DNA of 37,823 nt, taken from contig PXPT01000119.1 in the NCBI GenBank assembly GCA_003021505.1, forward strand, positions 1 to 37,823, written 5' to 3'. Made by a program: the position numbers and the translations under genes. Below the pieces are notes generated by a model that was given only the letters and a program-made list of their open reading frames with translations, ran no database searches and was not told the origin of the DNA. This DNA comes from Cyanobacteria bacterium QS_4_48_99 (GTDB lineage Bacteria; Cyanobacteriota; Cyanobacteriia; Cyanobacteriales; Rubidibacteraceae). Shown here in pieces: positions 9,502 to 19,099 of the stretch (position 1 is the stretch's first letter; each line of letters begins with the position of its first letter).

Positions 9502-9732
9502 GTGACAAAACAATTCAAAATTAAAAGTTAAAAATTCAAAATTAGTTAGTCATTAATCATCAGTTACTAGTAACCAACAGTCAAATTCTGTCAGTGTTAG
9601 CTACTAATGACCGAAGGCACCAGGACTAATGACACTTGGCATTTTGAATGGGCGCGAAGCCAGTTGAGTTATACGTCTATCTCGTGTATGGGGAGCGATC
9701 GCTTTCTTGGCAGCAAGGGTAATGCTTCCCTA
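9502..9732. other. Spacer between rpmE and prfA with simple repeats
   Basis: This 231-nt spacer holds loose TTAGTCATTAATCATCAGTTACTAGTAACC-like steps around 9540-9620, related in style to the TTAG/CTAAT repeats elsewhere in the window. It also holds a HIP1 site (GCGATCGC) at about 9697. No gene is credible here. Confidence 0.4.
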
Positions 9733-9981
9733 TTATTGTGTGGATCTAGAGGTTTCACCTTGATCTTCATCGCTATCGAGCATGCCGTATTTACGCAAGA
9801 ACCTATCCACCCTTCCTTCTGTGTCAATAATTCTCTGCGTTCCAGTGTAGAAGGGATGATTGCCAGACCAAATTTCCACATTAATCTCTGGCTGAGTTGA
9901 GCCTACGCGCATCACCTCTTCGCCATTGCAAATAACTTTGGCATCGGGATACCACTCAGGATGAATATTGGGTTTGGGCAT
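9733..9981 (-). CDS. rpmE: 50S ribosomal protein L31
   Basis: The 82-residue protein begins MPKPNIHPEWYPDAKV at ATG 9981-9979; a longer upstream frame has no family similarity. L31 sits at the central protuberance and bridges the subunits. Conserved L31 features are SGNHPFYTGTQRIIDTEGRVDRF. Only one cysteine (C18) remains of the four that bind zinc in the C+ form, so this is a zinc-independent type. A C-terminal acidic tail (DSDEDQGETSRSTQ) extends past the usual end. The gene is the last ribosomal-protein gene of the block and is separated from rpsI by an interspersed repeat. Confidence 0.94.
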   Translation of the reverse strand: MPKPNIHPEWYPDAKVICNGEEVMRVGSTQPEINVEIWSGNHPFYTGTQRIIDTEGRVDRFLRKYGMLDSDEDQGETSRSTQ

Positions 9982-10000
9982 TTTGTTCCTCCTGTCAGTT

Positions 10001-10145
10001 GAGTTCCAGGTTACAGGTTGCAAGTTACAAGTTAGGAATAACCTTCAACGTAGTACCCTACGGGAACGGCTACTCTACGAGAACGCCTGCGGCGAAAGCC
10101 GAACAACTTTTGACTTGTAACCCATAATACCTTCAACCTTATAAC
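10001..10145. repeat. Interspersed inverted repeat between rpsI and rpmE
   Basis: GGTTACAGGTTGCAAGTTAC steps on the left (10009-10035) are mirrored by ACTTGTAACCC on the right (about 10113-10123). Between them lies a module reading CCCTACGGGAACGGCTACTC and GCGGCGAAAGCCG. The same GGTTACAGGTTG and CCCTACGGGAAGGGCTAC pieces recur at 16890-16999, and related pieces occur at 20134-20219 and 23149-23233. This is a dispersed repeat family that folds into hairpins. Confidence 0.6.
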
Positions 10146-10158
10146 CCCAAGCACTATT

Positions 10159-10572
10159 CTATCGTTTTGAGTATTGGGGTGATTTGCGGGCTTTGTGCAA
10201 GCCATACTTCTTGCGTTCTTTTTCCCTGGGGTCGCGGGTTAAGTAACCTTCTGCCTTTAGGGGCTGGCGGTTTTCGGGGTCAAGTTTGCACAATGCTCTT
10301 GCTACGCCTAGCTTCACCGCATCTGCTTGACCAGTCAGTCCGCCGCCGTGAGCTTTAACCAAGATGTCATATTCATTTTCTAGCCCCAAAGTTTCCAGGG
10401 GGGCTTTGACTGCCCATACGTACCTGGGACTGTCGTGAAAGTAGTCGTCTCCAGAGCGGTCATTAATTGTAAGCTGACCGCTGCCGGGAACTAAACGCAC
10501 TCGGGCTACTGAGGTCTTACGGCGACCTGTGCCCCAATACACTACTCTGTCACTCGATTCTGTTGCTTGCAT
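10159..10572 (-). CDS. rpsI: 30S ribosomal protein S9
   Basis: S9 lies in the 30S head, and its C-terminal tail reaches the P-site tRNA. The 137-residue protein shows [15 protein letters not shown] near the start and [21 protein letters not shown] in the middle. It ends with the basic tail [17 protein letters not shown], whose terminal SKR is the P-site contact. Its ATG overlaps the rplM stop by one base (TAATG on the coding strand), so translation is coupled to rplM, the usual L13-S9 pair. Confidence 0.97.
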   Translation of the reverse strand: MQATESSDRVVYWGTGRRKTSVARVRLVPGSGQLTINDRSGDDYFHDSPRYVWAVKAPLETLGLENEYDILVKAHGGGLTGQADAVKLGVARALCKLDPENRQPLKAEGYLTRDPREKERKKYGLHKARKSPQYSKR

Positions 10573-11027
10573 TAGTTTTCTCCAAAGGGATGAGTATCAA
10601 TTTTTAGTTCCTGGGGTTTTTGCGCTTGATGAGGATGAGCAGAACCAGGATAAACTTTGAGCTTTTTGAAAATTTGGCGACCTAGGCGATTTTTGGGCAG
10701 CATTCTCCTTACTGCCTGTTCAATAATCCTTTCGGGGATGCGGGCTTGGAGTTCGTTAAAAGTTTCTGTTTTCATCCCGCCTGGTCGCCCTGAGTGGCGG
10801 TAGTAGAGTTTTTGATTCGGTTTCTTGCCGGTGACTATCACTTTGTCAGCATTGGTGACAATCACAAAGTCACCTGTATCGGCATCTGGGGTAAAAGTGG
10901 GTTTGTTTTTCCCCCTGATTATTTTGGCAATCTCTGCGGCTAGACGCCCCAGGCGTTGGTTAGTAGCATCTATAACATACCACTGTTGTTCTTGAGTTTG
11001 TGGAGTTTGTAAAGGCGTTTTATTCAT
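10572..11027 (-). CDS. rplM: 50S ribosomal protein L13
   Basis: L13 is an early assembly protein of the 50S subunit. The 151-residue protein contains [40 protein letters not shown] and [21 protein letters not shown], all typical of the family. Its start overlaps the truA stop by 4 nt (ATGA), and its stop overlaps the rpsI start. The three genes therefore form a tightly coupled unit. Confidence 0.97.
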   Translation of the reverse strand: MNKTPLQTPQTQEQQWYVIDATNQRLGRLAAEIAKIIRGKNKPTFTPDADTGDFVIVTNADKVIVTGKKPNQKLYYRHSGRPGGMKTETFNELQARIPERIIEQAVRRMLPKNRLGRQIFKKLKVYPGSAHPHQAQKPQELKIDTHPFGEN

Positions 11028-11857
11028 CTGTCCTTTTTCGGATCGTGACTAATGTAGGATGGGTCGAACTGGACATCGGGTGGAAAGGGAGACTCCGGGT
11101 AACCAATGCTCAATAGGCACAAACCTTTTGCGGGTGCGGCATATTTGACTTGGTCGCGCTGTTGGTTAACCCATAGCTCGGTGAAGTTTTCTGGTGATCG
11201 CATCCCTCGCCCCACTTCTACTAGCATACCGACTAGTAACCGTACCATGCCGTAAAGAAATCCGCTCGCTTGAATTTCTAGTTGCACCAGTGGCTGCTGC
11301 TCATAACATTCTGCGGCATGAATCTCCACCCAAGAATGCGCCCGAGCCGAACCCGATCGCTGAAAAGCTGCTAAGTTATGGTAGCCCACCAAGGGATCGA
11401 GAGCTGCCTGGATCAGAGACGCTCTCAGGGGGGCATAATAATGCCAACTAAAGGGCTTGATAAACAAGTTGGGTTGGGGGTCCGTGTAGAGCGTGTAGCG
11501 ATAACGCCGCCAAAGGGCAGAAAAGCGAGCGTGCCAGGTGGGTGGAACCGGCGCTGAGGCTCGAATTAAGACATCGGAAGGCAACCGATCATTGAGAATT
11601 GCTGCCCACTTCTGGGCGGGAATGGGACCTGCTACATCAAAATGGGCGACTTGAGCTGCTGCGTGAACGCCAGCATCAGTGCGACCAGCGCCATGTAGGG
11701 TGACAGGTGGTTTCCCTCGGAAGTGAGCGATCGCCTCCTCGATTTCCTCCTGTACTGTCCGGTGATGAGGTTGCCGCTGCCAGCCATGAAACTCACTGCC
11801 CACGTATTGAATGAGTAGGGCGACTCGCTGGGAGGTAGGCTCACAGACTGGGGACAT
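11024..11857 (-). CDS. truA: tRNA pseudouridine synthase A (positions 38-40)
   Basis: TruA converts U38-U40 of the tRNA anticodon arm to pseudouridine. The 277-residue protein has the catalytic aspartate D61 in [11 protein letters not shown]. It also carries the fold signatures [21 protein letters not shown] and the C-terminal [14 protein letters not shown]. The N-terminus ([10 protein letters not shown]) is short and polar. The gene sits between rplQ (17 nt upstream) and rplM (4-nt overlap), the standard cyanobacterial position, so this tRNA modification enzyme is made with the ribosomal proteins. Confidence 0.96.
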   Translation of the reverse strand: MSPVCEPTSQRVALLIQYVGSEFHGWQRQPHHRTVQEEIEEAIAHFRGKPPVTLHGAGRTDAGVHAAAQVAHFDVAGPIPAQKWAAILNDRLPSDVLIRASAPVPPTWHARFSALWRRYRYTLYTDPQPNLFIKPFSWHYYAPLRASLIQAALDPLVGYHNLAAFQRSGSARAHSWVEIHAAECYEQQPLVQLEIQASGFLYGMVRLLVGMLVEVGRGMRSPENFTELWVNQQRDQVKYAAPAKGLCLLSIGYPESPFPPDVQFDPSYISHDPKKDR

Positions 11858-11874
11858 GCCAACGAACTCATCGC

Positions 11875-12225
11875 TTAGACTAACTCAATAATCGCCATTT
11901 CTGCATTATCTCCCTTACGCCTGACTGTGCGCAAGACGCGAGTGTATCCCCCTGGGCGATCACGATAGCGATCCTGTGCCTGCTCGAACAGGGAATGAAC
12001 TAACTGTTCGTCGAACAGATAGCTCAGCGCCTTACGCCGCGAGGCTAGAGAGCCATCCATAGCCAGCGTAATAACTTTGTCTGTTTCTTTACTAACGGCA
12101 AGGGCACGAGCTTTAGTGGTTTTAATTTGACCGTGCCGAATCAGTTGTGTTGTCAATGACCTGAGCAAAGCCCGGCGTTGGTCAGCCGGTAAGCCCAGTT
12201 TCGTAACGCGACGCTTGTGACGCAT
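11875..12225 (-). CDS. rplQ: 50S ribosomal protein L17
   Basis: L17 binds 23S rRNA near the exit tunnel. The 116-residue protein starts [20 protein letters not shown] and contains [18 protein letters not shown], both diagnostic. It ends with [21 protein letters not shown]. It lies 32 nt after rpoA, the classic rpoA-rplQ pair. Confidence 0.97.
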   Translation of the reverse strand: MRHKRRVTKLGLPADQRRALLRSLTTQLIRHGQIKTTKARALAVSKETDKVITLAMDGSLASRRKALSYLFDEQLVHSLFEQAQDRYRDRPGGYTRVLRTVRRKGDNAEMAIIELV

Positions 12226-12257
12226 TTTAACTTTACTTCCTGTTGCAAACGTTTGCT

Positions 12258-13205
12258 TTAGCTAGTCCTGGTCGATTTTTCCTGCGGCAGAGTAATCCCC
12301 AAACGCTGCTGCAATGCCTCCACTACTTCCTCTGCCGACTTTTGACCAAAGTTTTTGATCTCCAAGAGGTCTTCGTAACTATATTCGAGTAAGTCAGCGA
12401 CGTAGTTAACCTGCGCCCTTTTCAAACAATTATAAGCCCGCACCGACAGTTGCAATTCTTCCACCGGAATCTGACCGGTGGGGTCTTCCTCCTGTTGAGG
12501 TTCCTCTTGAATCGCTTCGAGGGTTAAATCTTTAAGCGGGTCAAACAAGTCAACCACGATTCCAGCAGCTTGAGAAAGCGCTTCTTCTGGTTGGACACTA
12601 CCGTTGGTGGAAATTTCTAGAATTAATCGGTCTTTGGCAAGGGAGCCGTCGATCCTGGCATCTTCTACGCTGTAGTTGACCTTGTTAACTGGTCGGAACG
12701 CTGCGTCAATTTGCAGAAAATCTAGAGAGCTACCTTCGTCTCTCGCACGCTCTACCGGTCGATATCCCTTTCCCTTTTCGACGCGAAATTCCATCTCCAG
12801 CTTCGCTCCCTCGCCGAGAGTAGCAATATGCTGGTTAGGGTCTACCATCTCTACTTCGGAGGGAAGATCGCAATCACCTGCTGTTACTTGAGCTGGTCCT
12901 GTAGCCACGAGACGTCCCAAGTGGGGTCCTGGGGAGTAGCTTTTGACTACAACTTCTTTCATGTTCAGCAAGATTTCCAGGACATCCTCACGGATTCCTT
13001 TGACCGTAGCAAATTCATGACTGACTCCAGCAATGCGAACCGCTGTTACTGCTGCTCCTTCCAGATTCGACAGTAAAACCCGTCTCAGGGTATTTCCAAC
13101 GGTAGTTCCTTGACTGCGTTCGAGAGGCTCGAGGACAAATTTGCTATATTGGCTTTGATCTTGTTGAGTCTTGGATTCTATACACTCGATTTGAAACTGC
13201 GCCAC
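12258..13205 (-). CDS. rpoA: RNA polymerase subunit alpha
   Basis: The alpha dimer scaffolds RNA polymerase assembly; the C-terminal domain contacts UP elements and activators. I start it at GTG 13205-13203 ([14 protein letters not shown], 315 residues). This matches the family's N-terminus and sits directly behind a strong AGGGAGG site. The frame is open 24 codons further upstream, but that extension is not family-like. The N-terminal domain shows [20 protein letters not shown]. After an acidic linker ([12 protein letters not shown]) the C-terminal domain shows [22 protein letters not shown] and [13 protein letters not shown]. Confidence 0.97.
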   Translation of the reverse strand: MAQFQIECIESKTQQDQSQYSKFVLEPLERSQGTTVGNTLRRVLLSNLEGAAVTAVRIAGVSHEFATVKGIREDVLEILLNMKEVVVKSYSPGPHLGRLVATGPAQVTAGDCDLPSEVEMVDPNQHIATLGEGAKLEMEFRVEKGKGYRPVERARDEGSSLDFLQIDAAFRPVNKVNYSVEDARIDGSLAKDRLILEISTNGSVQPEEALSQAAGIVVDLFDPLKDLTLEAIQEEPQQEEDPTGQIPVEELQLSVRAYNCLKRAQVNYVADLLEYSYEDLLEIKNFGQKSAEEVVEALQQRLGITLPQEKSTRTS

Positions 13206-13214
13206 GGGGAACCT
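13206..13214 (-). promoter_or_regulatory. Ribosome-binding site fixing the rpoA GTG start
   Basis: On the coding strand AGGGAGG lies just upstream of GTG at 13205 with normal spacing. It decides in favour of this GTG over the longer frame that begins at 13277. Confidence 0.75.
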
Positions 13215-13316
13215 CCCTAATTCATAAACCCATACCGGATTCTCAGCCGAAACGATTCGCTCGGGCTGACTCGGCAAGCAATGTCTCCATGCTCGATAGC
13301 GGCTCTGAGAACGCTT

Positions 13317-13709
13317 TTAGACGCGACGGCGTTTGGGGGGACGGCAACCATTATGGGGAATGGGCGTTACATCTCGAATCAAGGTGATTTCTAACCCTGC
13401 CCCTTGAAGTGCCCGAATTGCCGTTTCTCGACCTGAGCCTGGACCGCTCACCATTACCTCAATCTGACGCATTCCCTGCTCCATTGCGCGTCGAGCAGCG
13501 CCATCAGCAGCTGTTTGAGCGGCAAACGGTGTTCCTTTTTTCGCACCCTTAAAACCACTGGAGCCTGCTGATCCCCACGAAATCACGTCGCCCTTGGTAT
13601 CAGAAATTGTAACTAGGGTGTTATTGAAGGTAGACTGAACGTGAGCCATACCGTTGGGGACATTACGTTTTTGCTTCTTTGCACCGCTTTTCTTGGTTTG
13701 TCGCGCCAT
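13317..13709 (-). CDS. rpsK: 30S ribosomal protein S11
   Basis: S11 forms part of the platform near the mRNA exit and the E site. The 130-residue protein contains [38 protein letters not shown] and the invariant C-terminus [13 protein letters not shown]. It lies 39 nt after rpsM and 111 nt before rpoA. Confidence 0.97.
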   Translation of the reverse strand: MARQTKKSGAKKQKRNVPNGMAHVQSTFNNTLVTISDTKGDVISWGSAGSSGFKGAKKGTPFAAQTAADGAARRAMEQGMRQIEVMVSGPGSGRETAIRALQGAGLEITLIRDVTPIPHNGCRPPKRRRV

Positions 13710-13748
13710 ATGCTTAGTTTGAGTTTTTCTACATGGGATAGGGGTTGA

Positions 13749-14132
13749 TTACTTTTTAGTGGGCGGCTTTTTCTTGCCAGCGATCGCCGCTCGCTTGCCA
13801 CGACCTGTTCGGGCATTCGTACGGGTTCGCTGACCCCGCACGGGCAACCCCTGGCGGTGGCGACGTCCGCGATAGGTACCAATATCCATCAAGCGCTTGA
13901 TGTTCATGTTCTCCCAACGTCTCAGATCACCTTCTACCCGATAGTTGGTTTCAATAAATGTGCGCAGCGTCGTTATTGTCTCATCGCTCAAATCTCTCAC
14001 GCGAGTGTCGGAGTTAATTCCAGTTTTGGTCAAAATTTCGTTAGCTCGCGATGGAGCAATACCATAGATGTAGGTCAGCCCGATTTCAATGCGCTTGTCG
14101 CGCGGAAGGTCTACGCCAGCGATCCTTGCCAC
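13749..14132 (-). CDS. rpsM: 30S ribosomal protein S13
   Basis: S13 sits at the head of the 30S subunit and bridges to the 50S. The 127-residue protein begins [20 protein letters not shown] from a GTG codon (14132-14130). It contains [21 protein letters not shown] and ends in a lysine-rich tail ([10 protein letters not shown]) that approaches P-site tRNA. The gap to rpmJ is 53 nt. Confidence 0.97.
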   Translation of the reverse strand: MARIAGVDLPRDKRIEIGLTYIYGIAPSRANEILTKTGINSDTRVRDLSDETITTLRTFIETNYRVEGDLRRWENMNIKRLMDIGTYRGRRHRQGLPVRGQRTRTNARTGRGKRAAIAGKKKPPTKK

Positions 14133-14185
14133 GTTGTTTTCTCCCTGTTAGTTGTTATCGCTACTAGGTGGTACTGTCAGCTAAA

Positions 14186-14299
14186 TTAGCCCTGACGTTG
14201 CTTATGTTTTGGGTTTGAGCAAATGACCATCACTCGACCGCGACGTCGAATGATGCGACATCGATCACACATTTTGCCCACAGATGGTCGAACTTTCAT
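14186..14299 (-). CDS. rpmJ: 50S ribosomal protein L36
   Basis: This 37-residue protein reads [20 protein letters not shown] and ends NPKHKQRQG. The zinc ligands C11, C14, C27 and H32 are all present, so it is the zinc-binding C+ form. It lies in the expected place between infA and rpsM. Start ATG is at 14299-14297 and stop TAA at 14188-14186. Confidence 0.96.
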   Translation of the reverse strand: MKVRPSVGKMCDRCRIIRRRGRVMVICSNPKHKQRQG

Positions 14300-14396
14300 A
14301 CTACTTTTTGCTATACTCCAAACTTTATATTATATCAGTTTTGATTTGCTTTTCAAGTTAGAGATGGGTTTTGCTGGTTAGTAGAACTCAAGATTG

Positions 14397-14621
14397 CTAC
14401 TTTTTGCGGAGACGATAGGTAATTCTGCCTTTGCTCAAATCATAAGGGGTTAGTTCCACTTTGACGCGATCACCGGGCAAAATCTTGATGTAATTGCGGC
14501 GAATCTTGCCAGAAATATGTGCTAGTACGTTGAAACCATTGTCAAGGTCAACGCGAAACATCGCATTGGGTAAGGATTCTGTTACCGTACCTTCAATTTC
14601 GATTGAGTCCTGTTTAGCCAA
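14397..14621 (-). CDS. infA: Translation initiation factor IF-1
   Basis: IF-1 is a small OB-fold protein that blocks the A site during initiation. The 74-residue product reads [20 protein letters not shown] and [20 protein letters not shown], matching the family across its full length. The start codon is TTG (14621-14619), and no ATG or GTG near it gives the right N-terminus. The spacer to rpmJ is 97 nt and the spacer to adk 204 nt. Confidence 0.96.
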   Translation of the reverse strand: MAKQDSIEIEGTVTESLPNAMFRVDLDNGFNVLAHISGKIRRNYIKILPGDRVKVELTPYDLSKGRITYRLRKK

Positions 14622-14825
14622 TTTTTTGAAGCCTCAATTACTGCTAACAGCGAAAATTAAATCGCCCCGCCTTCTCGAACCCAACTTGTAAAAAGACAAA
14701 GTGGGCTGCTATGCTATCATACTTGATCAATTTTAGCAAAAGCGGGCTGGGACTTGTGCCTTGGTAGTCATACTTCCCTCCCCCTGCTGCCCGATGATTG
14801 CGCGCCTCGAGTTAGCATGGGGAAT

Positions 14826-15389
14826 TTAAGCGCGAACAACTTGCTTCAAAGATTCAGTGACTTCTTCTGGCTTGCGATTGCCATCAACCGAGCAAAAACT
14901 ATCGCGTTCGCGGTAAAAATCGAGCAGTGGTGCCGTTTCCTGGCGATAAACCTCTATACGGCGACGAATCGTCTCTTCCGTATCATCCCGACGTCCCCGC
15001 GTTAGAAGACGCTCAATTAACACTTCATCCTGCACCTCAAAGTTCACCACATAATCGTAGGTTTGATGGAGTTCTCCCAGGAGTTCATCCAGAAAGGTAG
15101 CTTGGTTCACCGTGCGGGGAAAGCCGTCTAGAACCCATCCCTTCTGTGCATCCGGTAAACTCAGACGTTGCCGGATAAGACTCGCAAGCAGTTTATCGGG
15201 TACCAACTCACCTTTGTCCACATAGGACTGTGCCTGCTGACCTAACGGGGTGTCATCGGCGATCGCACTCCGCAAGATCTCACCTGTAGAAATATGGGGA
15301 ATTTCCAGTTGCTCTGCCAATAACAGCGCTTGTGTCCCCTTTCCTGCTCCCGGAGGTCCTAAAAAAATTAATCGCAAGTCGTTGCTCAT
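14826..15389 (-). CDS. adk: Adenylate kinase (short form)
   Basis: Adenylate kinase equilibrates ATP + AMP with 2 ADP. The P-loop GPPGAGKGT is at residues 11-19, followed by HISTGEILR and the AMP-site GWVLDGFPRTVNQA. At 187 residues it lacks the roughly 30-residue lid insertion and its zinc cysteines, so it is the short-lid form usual in cyanobacteria. Its place between secY and infA matches the conserved order, although repeat-bearing spacers flank it on both sides (127 and 204 nt). Confidence 0.96.
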   Translation of the reverse strand: MSNDLRLIFLGPPGAGKGTQALLLAEQLEIPHISTGEILRSAIADDTPLGQQAQSYVDKGELVPDKLLASLIRQRLSLPDAQKGWVLDGFPRTVNQATFLDELLGELHQTYDYVVNFEVQDEVLIERLLTRGRRDDTEETIRRRIEVYRQETAPLLDFYRERDSFCSVDGNRKPEEVTESLKQVVRA

Positions 15390-15394
15390 TATGA

Positions 15395-15500
15395 ATTCTT
15401 AGTCCTTAGTCATTAGTCCTTAGTCATTAGTCGTTAGTCCTTGGTGCTGACGTCGATCAGATTTTACTGATGACTAACGACCGATGACCGATGACTAGTC
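15395..15500. repeat. TTAGTC tandem repeat and inverted partner between secY and adk
   Basis: Tandem steps of TTAGTCCTTAGTCATTAG at about 15398-15440 are followed, after about 35 nt, by the reverse complement style GATGACTAACGACCGATGAC (about 15471-15495). The two halves can pair into a long imperfect hairpin. It is a simple-sequence interspersed repeat with no coding potential. Confidence 0.6.
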
Positions 15501-15516
15501 GCGAAGCGACTAAAAG

Positions 15517-16860
15517 CTACTGCTTCACCATACCTTCGTACCGCTGGGAAATGACGCTAGTTTGGATTTGTTTAGCTGTCTCAATTGCTACCCCAACTAA
15601 AATCAGCAAAGAGGTAGCACCTAACCCTCGAAAAGTGGTAACGCCAGTTGCGCTCTCGACAGCAGTGGGCACTGTCGCCACTATTCCCAGAAAGATCGCT
15701 CCTAAAAAGGTCAGACGGTTTATCACTCGTTCGAGATACTGACTCGTGGCTTTCCCCGGACGAATCCCAGGAATGCTTGAACCCATCTTTTTCAGATTCT
15801 GCGCCATGTCTACGGGATTAACGATTAGCGAGGCGTAGAAAAAGCTGAAGAAAAGAATCAACAGCAGATACGCTATCACATACAGCCAAGGCGCAGGACC
15901 GCTGGGGCTGAGGTAACTTGATATGGTCACTAGCACTTGATTAATTTGTGCCCAAATCCCGGTACTGCTCTCAGGGCGAGTAAACTGTGCTAGCTGGTAG
16001 GGCAAACTCAAAACAATCGTGGCAAAGATAATCGGCAGTACACCGCCTTGATTGACCCGCAGCGGCAGGTAAGTTTTTCGTTCTCGATACGTGCGTTTTC
16101 CCACCTGGCGTCGGGCAGAAATAATTGGAATCTGCCTGGTTCCTTCCTGGACAAAGACGATGCCGACAATCATGATTAGGAAAACTAGCAGCAGAATCAC
16201 CACCTGTGCCACTGCCTCTCTACCCCCAGTTTGGGCAAACTCAATCGTATTGCTCAAGGTGGTGGGTAAAACAGCCACAATATTTACGAAAATCAGTAGA
16301 GACGCACCATTGCCAATTCCACGTTCGCTGATTAACTCCGAAATCCACATGACGAACATGGCACCAGCAGTTAAAGCAAGCACCGTCTCGATGATAAACA
16401 AGGGACCGCCGCCATTGAGTGCATAGGGTCGAACAAAAAAAGCAAGCCCGATGCTGTTTATGGCTGCCGAACCCAGGGTGACATAGCGAGTAATCTGAGA
16501 AATTTTACGACGCCCTGCCTCGCCCTCGTTCTTTTGTAAGTTTTCCAGTTGGGGAAGGGCAGCCGTTAGCAACTGCATGATAATGGAGGCATTAATGAAA
16601 GGAAGAATTCCCAGGGCAAAAATCCCTAGAGCAGAAAAACCGCCTCCCGAAATGAAGTTAAAAAGTCCTGTAAATGGCGTATCTTGAAAAGCTTGGGCAA
16701 AGGCTTCCCGGTCAATTCCTGGAACGGGTACTCTCACCCCGAACCGAACTAACAAAACCAAACCAATGGTTATAAGCAACCGACTTCTTAGACCGGCAGC
16801 TTGAGCCATTTGCATAAATGTTTCTTGAGCCGATGGTTGTTTTTCTCGACTGGCTACCAT
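15517..16860 (-). CDS. secY: Preprotein translocase subunit SecY
   Basis: SecY is the channel of the SecYEG translocon in the plasma and thylakoid membranes. The 447-residue protein has ten hydrophobic segments. Typical blocks are LVRFGVRVPVPGIDREAF, SALGIFALGILPFINASIIM, GNGASLLIFVNI, and the cytosolic loop before the last helices with GSSIPGIRPGKATSQYLERV. The C-terminal tail ends QTSVISQRYEGMVKQ. It lies 139 nt after rplO, a gap filled by an interspersed repeat. secG is also present in this window. Confidence 0.97.
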   Translation of the reverse strand: MVASREKQPSAQETFMQMAQAAGLRSRLLITIGLVLLVRFGVRVPVPGIDREAFAQAFQDTPFTGLFNFISGGGFSALGIFALGILPFINASIIMQLLTAALPQLENLQKNEGEAGRRKISQITRYVTLGSAAINSIGLAFFVRPYALNGGGPLFIIETVLALTAGAMFVMWISELISERGIGNGASLLIFVNIVAVLPTTLSNTIEFAQTGGREAVAQVVILLLVFLIMIVGIVFVQEGTRQIPIISARRQVGKRTYRERKTYLPLRVNQGGVLPIIFATIVLSLPYQLAQFTRPESSTGIWAQINQVLVTISSYLSPSGPAPWLYVIAYLLLILFFSFFYASLIVNPVDMAQNLKKMGSSIPGIRPGKATSQYLERVINRLTFLGAIFLGIVATVPTAVESATGVTTFRGLGATSLLILVGVAIETAKQIQTSVISQRYEGMVKQ

Positions 16861-16889
16861 TAAGGGATACCTCTAAACGGGTTATCAGG

Positions 16890-16999
16890 TTTAGGTAACG
16901 GTTGCAGGTTGAATGTTACAGGTTAATTGACTTATATATAACCTACCCTACGGGAAGGGCTACGCAGAACAACTTTCAACCGAGTTGTACCTTCTAACC
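16890..16999. repeat. Interspersed inverted repeat between rplO and secY
   Basis: It contains GGTTGCAGGTTGAATGTTACAGG-type steps, then ATAACCTACCCTACGGGAAGG and a mirrored CAACTTTCAACC...CTTCTAACC arm. It shares modules with the repeat at 10001-10145. Confidence 0.6.
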
Positions 17000-17443
17000 T
17001 TATACTATTTCACAACTGCCACCAGCAGCCTCGATTTTGTTGCGTGCACTGGCGGTAAAAGCTGCTGCTTTAACCTGGAGGGGAACATTTAGTTCTCCGT
17101 CGCCAAGAACTTTCAGTGGTTCTTTATCGCTGGTAATGATTCCAGCTTCGAGCAACGAGGCTAGGGTGACTTCTGTATTAGCAGCTAGTGAGTTGAGCTT
17201 ATTGATATTAACAGTAGTGTAACGGCGGGGGTTGACCACCGTAAAGTGCTTTAATTTGGGCACTCGTCGGTACAAGGGCATCTGCCCTCCTTCAAACCCA
17301 GGGTTGGGTCCTGCGCCAGAACGTGCTTTTTGGCCGCGCATTCCAGCACCACAGCTAACCCCTTGACCAGCAGCGATACCACGACCTACGCGGCGCGGAC
17401 GCTTCTTGGAACCTTTTTTAGGCACGGCATCATGTAATTTCAT
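17000..17443 (-). CDS. rplO: 50S ribosomal protein L15
   Basis: L15 is a late 50S assembly protein. The 147-residue protein has the basic glycine-rich extension [20 protein letters not shown] and the [19 protein letters not shown] block. It ends [11 protein letters not shown] with the typical C-terminal helix before it. It lies 36 nt after rpsE. rpmD (L30), which separates them in many bacteria, is absent, as is normal in cyanobacteria. Confidence 0.97.
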   Translation of the reverse strand: MKLHDAVPKKGSKKRPRRVGRGIAAGQGVSCGAGMRGQKARSGAGPNPGFEGGQMPLYRRVPKLKHFTVVNPRRYTTVNINKLNSLAANTEVTLASLLEAGIITSDKEPLKVLGDGELNVPLQVKAAAFTASARNKIEAAGGSCEIV

Positions 17444-17479
17444 CGTTTTTCTTCTCTTGATCGCTTCTCAAGTGTTTGG

Positions 17480-17998
17480 TTAGGCGTAGAGATTCTCTAC
17501 GGGAAGATCTCTTTCTCTAGCGGCTTCGGAAAAGGTGCGTTGGGTTGACAGGGCATCGACGGCAGCCCTGGCGTTATTGAGAGGATTATTGGAGCCTAAC
17601 TGCTTTGCCAGGATGTTTTTTACTCCTGCTAATTCCAGCACGGTACGCACTGCACCGCCTGCGATGACTCCTGTACCTGGCGCTGCGGGTCGCATCATTA
17701 CCTTTGCTCCCCCGGCAAACCCATTGGCGCGGTGAGTAATGGAGTCTGATTTGGTCAGGGGGACATCGACTAGTTGCTTTTTGCCATCGGCGACACCTTT
17801 GCGAACTGCCCCAATTACGTCGCCAGCTTTGCCAACTCCTACGCCCACTTGACCTTTCTCGTTGCCAACAATAACGATGGCACGGAAGCTCAATTTTTTG
17901 CCGCCTTTGACAACTTTACTCACTCGGCGAATCTGGATAACTCGTTCTTGAAAGTTAGTTTCTTTTTCCTTGGTGTTGCTTCTGTCACTCTTTGCCAT
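17480..17998 (-). CDS. rpsE: 30S ribosomal protein S5
   Basis: S5 lies at the mRNA entry channel and affects fidelity. The 172-residue protein has [20 protein letters not shown] (double-stranded-RNA-binding-like N-domain), then [20 protein letters not shown] and the C-domain [20 protein letters not shown]. The N-terminus is a short polar tail. A 177-nt spacer separates it from rplR. Confidence 0.97.
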   Translation of the reverse strand: MAKSDRSNTKEKETNFQERVIQIRRVSKVVKGGKKLSFRAIVIVGNEKGQVGVGVGKAGDVIGAVRKGVADGKKQLVDVPLTKSDSITHRANGFAGGAKVMMRPAAPGTGVIAGGAVRTVLELAGVKNILAKQLGSNNPLNNARAAVDALSTQRTFSEAARERDLPVENLYA

Positions 17999-18074
17999 AA
18001 TCAGTGTCCTTAGTTTTTTGTGGTTGGTAACTGCTAGCCCCTAATATTTTTAGTAGTCAACCGATTTGGGATTT

Positions 18075-18145
18075 AGGGAGAGACTTAGCGTTATGTCTCA
18101 ATCGTGGAATTGCTGCAATTGTGTCTTTATCCCAAATCCAAAATT
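18075..18145. repeat. Inverted repeat in the rplR-rpsE spacer
   Basis: GATTTGGGATTT on the left and ATCCCAAATCC on the right, about 60 nt apart, form an 11-bp inverted repeat within the 177-nt spacer. The rest of the spacer is AT-rich with CTAAT/TTAG steps. No small gene is seen. Confidence 0.5.
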
Positions 18146-18175
18146 CGCGTGTCAGAGGTTAAGAATGACTAATAA

Positions 18176-18538
18176 CTAAAATTCTAATCCGCCTTCTCGA
18201 GCAGCTTCAGCAAGGGTTTTAACGCGACCATGATAGCTATTGCCACCGCGATCAAAAACGACATTTGTGATTCCTTTTTGAAGCGATCGCTCGGCAACTC
18301 GCTTGCCTACCACTGCAGAGGCTTCGCAAGTAGCACCTGATTTGAGTTGCGATCGCAACTCTGGCTCGTTGGTAGAAGCAGCCGTCAAGGTGTGCTGCTG
18401 GGTATCGTCGATTACCTGGACATAAATATGCTGGTTGGAGCGAAAAACTGATAAACGGGGACGCTCAGGAGTTCCGCTCACTTTCTTACGCAACCGCTGA
18501 TGGCGGCGCTGAACTAATTGTTTGCGAGTTAGCTTCAT
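18176..18538 (-). CDS. rplR: 50S ribosomal protein L18
   Basis: L18 binds 5S rRNA at the central protuberance. The 120-residue protein shows [20 protein letters not shown] and [20 protein letters not shown], with a C-terminal [20 protein letters not shown]. Only 2 nt separate it from rplF, so translation is probably coupled. Two HIP1-like GCGATCGC sites fall inside the gene (about 18284 and 18350). Confidence 0.97.
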   Translation of the reverse strand: MKLTRKQLVQRRHQRLRKKVSGTPERPRLSVFRSNQHIYVQVIDDTQQHTLTAASTNEPELRSQLKSGATCEASAVVGKRVAERSLQKGITNVVFDRGGNSYHGRVKTLAEAAREGGLEF

Positions 18539-18540
18539 CT

Positions 18541-19080
18541 TTACTTCTTACCTGCTTTACCAGCTTTCTGTCTAATTTGTTCGCCTGCGTAGAGAATGCC
18601 TTTGCCTTTATAAGGTTCTGGCGGTCGTACTCCGCGAATGCGGGCAGCGAGATCCCCAACTAATTCTTTGTTAATCCCACTGACTATTACCTCGGTGTTG
18701 TTTTCCACCGAAATCTGAACGCCTTCGGGGGGAACAATTTCGACGGGTTGGCTATATCCCACATTGAGAAGGAGATTGCGACCTTGAACTTGCGCCCGAT
18801 AGCCTACTCCCTGAACTTGCAGGCGTCTAGTAAAGCCTTGCGAGACCCCATCCACCATGTTAGCGACTAGCGTACGGGATAAACCGTGGCGCTCGCGGGC
18901 TGCACGGGAATCATCAGCGCGCTCCACTTGCAGGGAACCGTTTTCTTGTTTAACTTGCACTCGTGCTGGCAACACTCGCTCTAGTTCGCCTTTAGGACCC
19001 TTAACAGCTACGTGCGATCCCTGAATCTCCACGCTTACTTTCTCAGGAATGGGAATGATACGCTTGCCGATGCGAGACAT
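18541..19080 (-). CDS. rplF: 50S ribosomal protein L6
   Basis: L6 sits near the factor-binding centre of the 50S subunit. The 179-residue protein starts [20 protein letters not shown], has two repeated beta-alpha domains, and carries the C-terminal signature [19 protein letters not shown]. It lies 19 nt after rpsH. Confidence 0.97.
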   Translation of the reverse strand: MSRIGKRIIPIPEKVSVEIQGSHVAVKGPKGELERVLPARVQVKQENGSLQVERADDSRAARERHGLSRTLVANMVDGVSQGFTRRLQVQGVGYRAQVQGRNLLLNVGYSQPVEIVPPEGVQISVENNTEVIVSGINKELVGDLAARIRGVRPPEPYKGKGILYAGEQIRQKAGKAGKK

Positions 19081-19099
19081 AACTTAGTGCTCCTTTGAT

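Noticed and set aside
9540-9900. Plus-strand frame of 97 codons overlapping the prfA-rpmE spacer
   Set aside because: It is mostly the reverse of rpmE and has no family features.
13206-13277. N-terminal extension of rpoA by 24 codons
   Set aside because: A strong ribosome-binding site precedes GTG 13205, and the family begins at AQFQIE.
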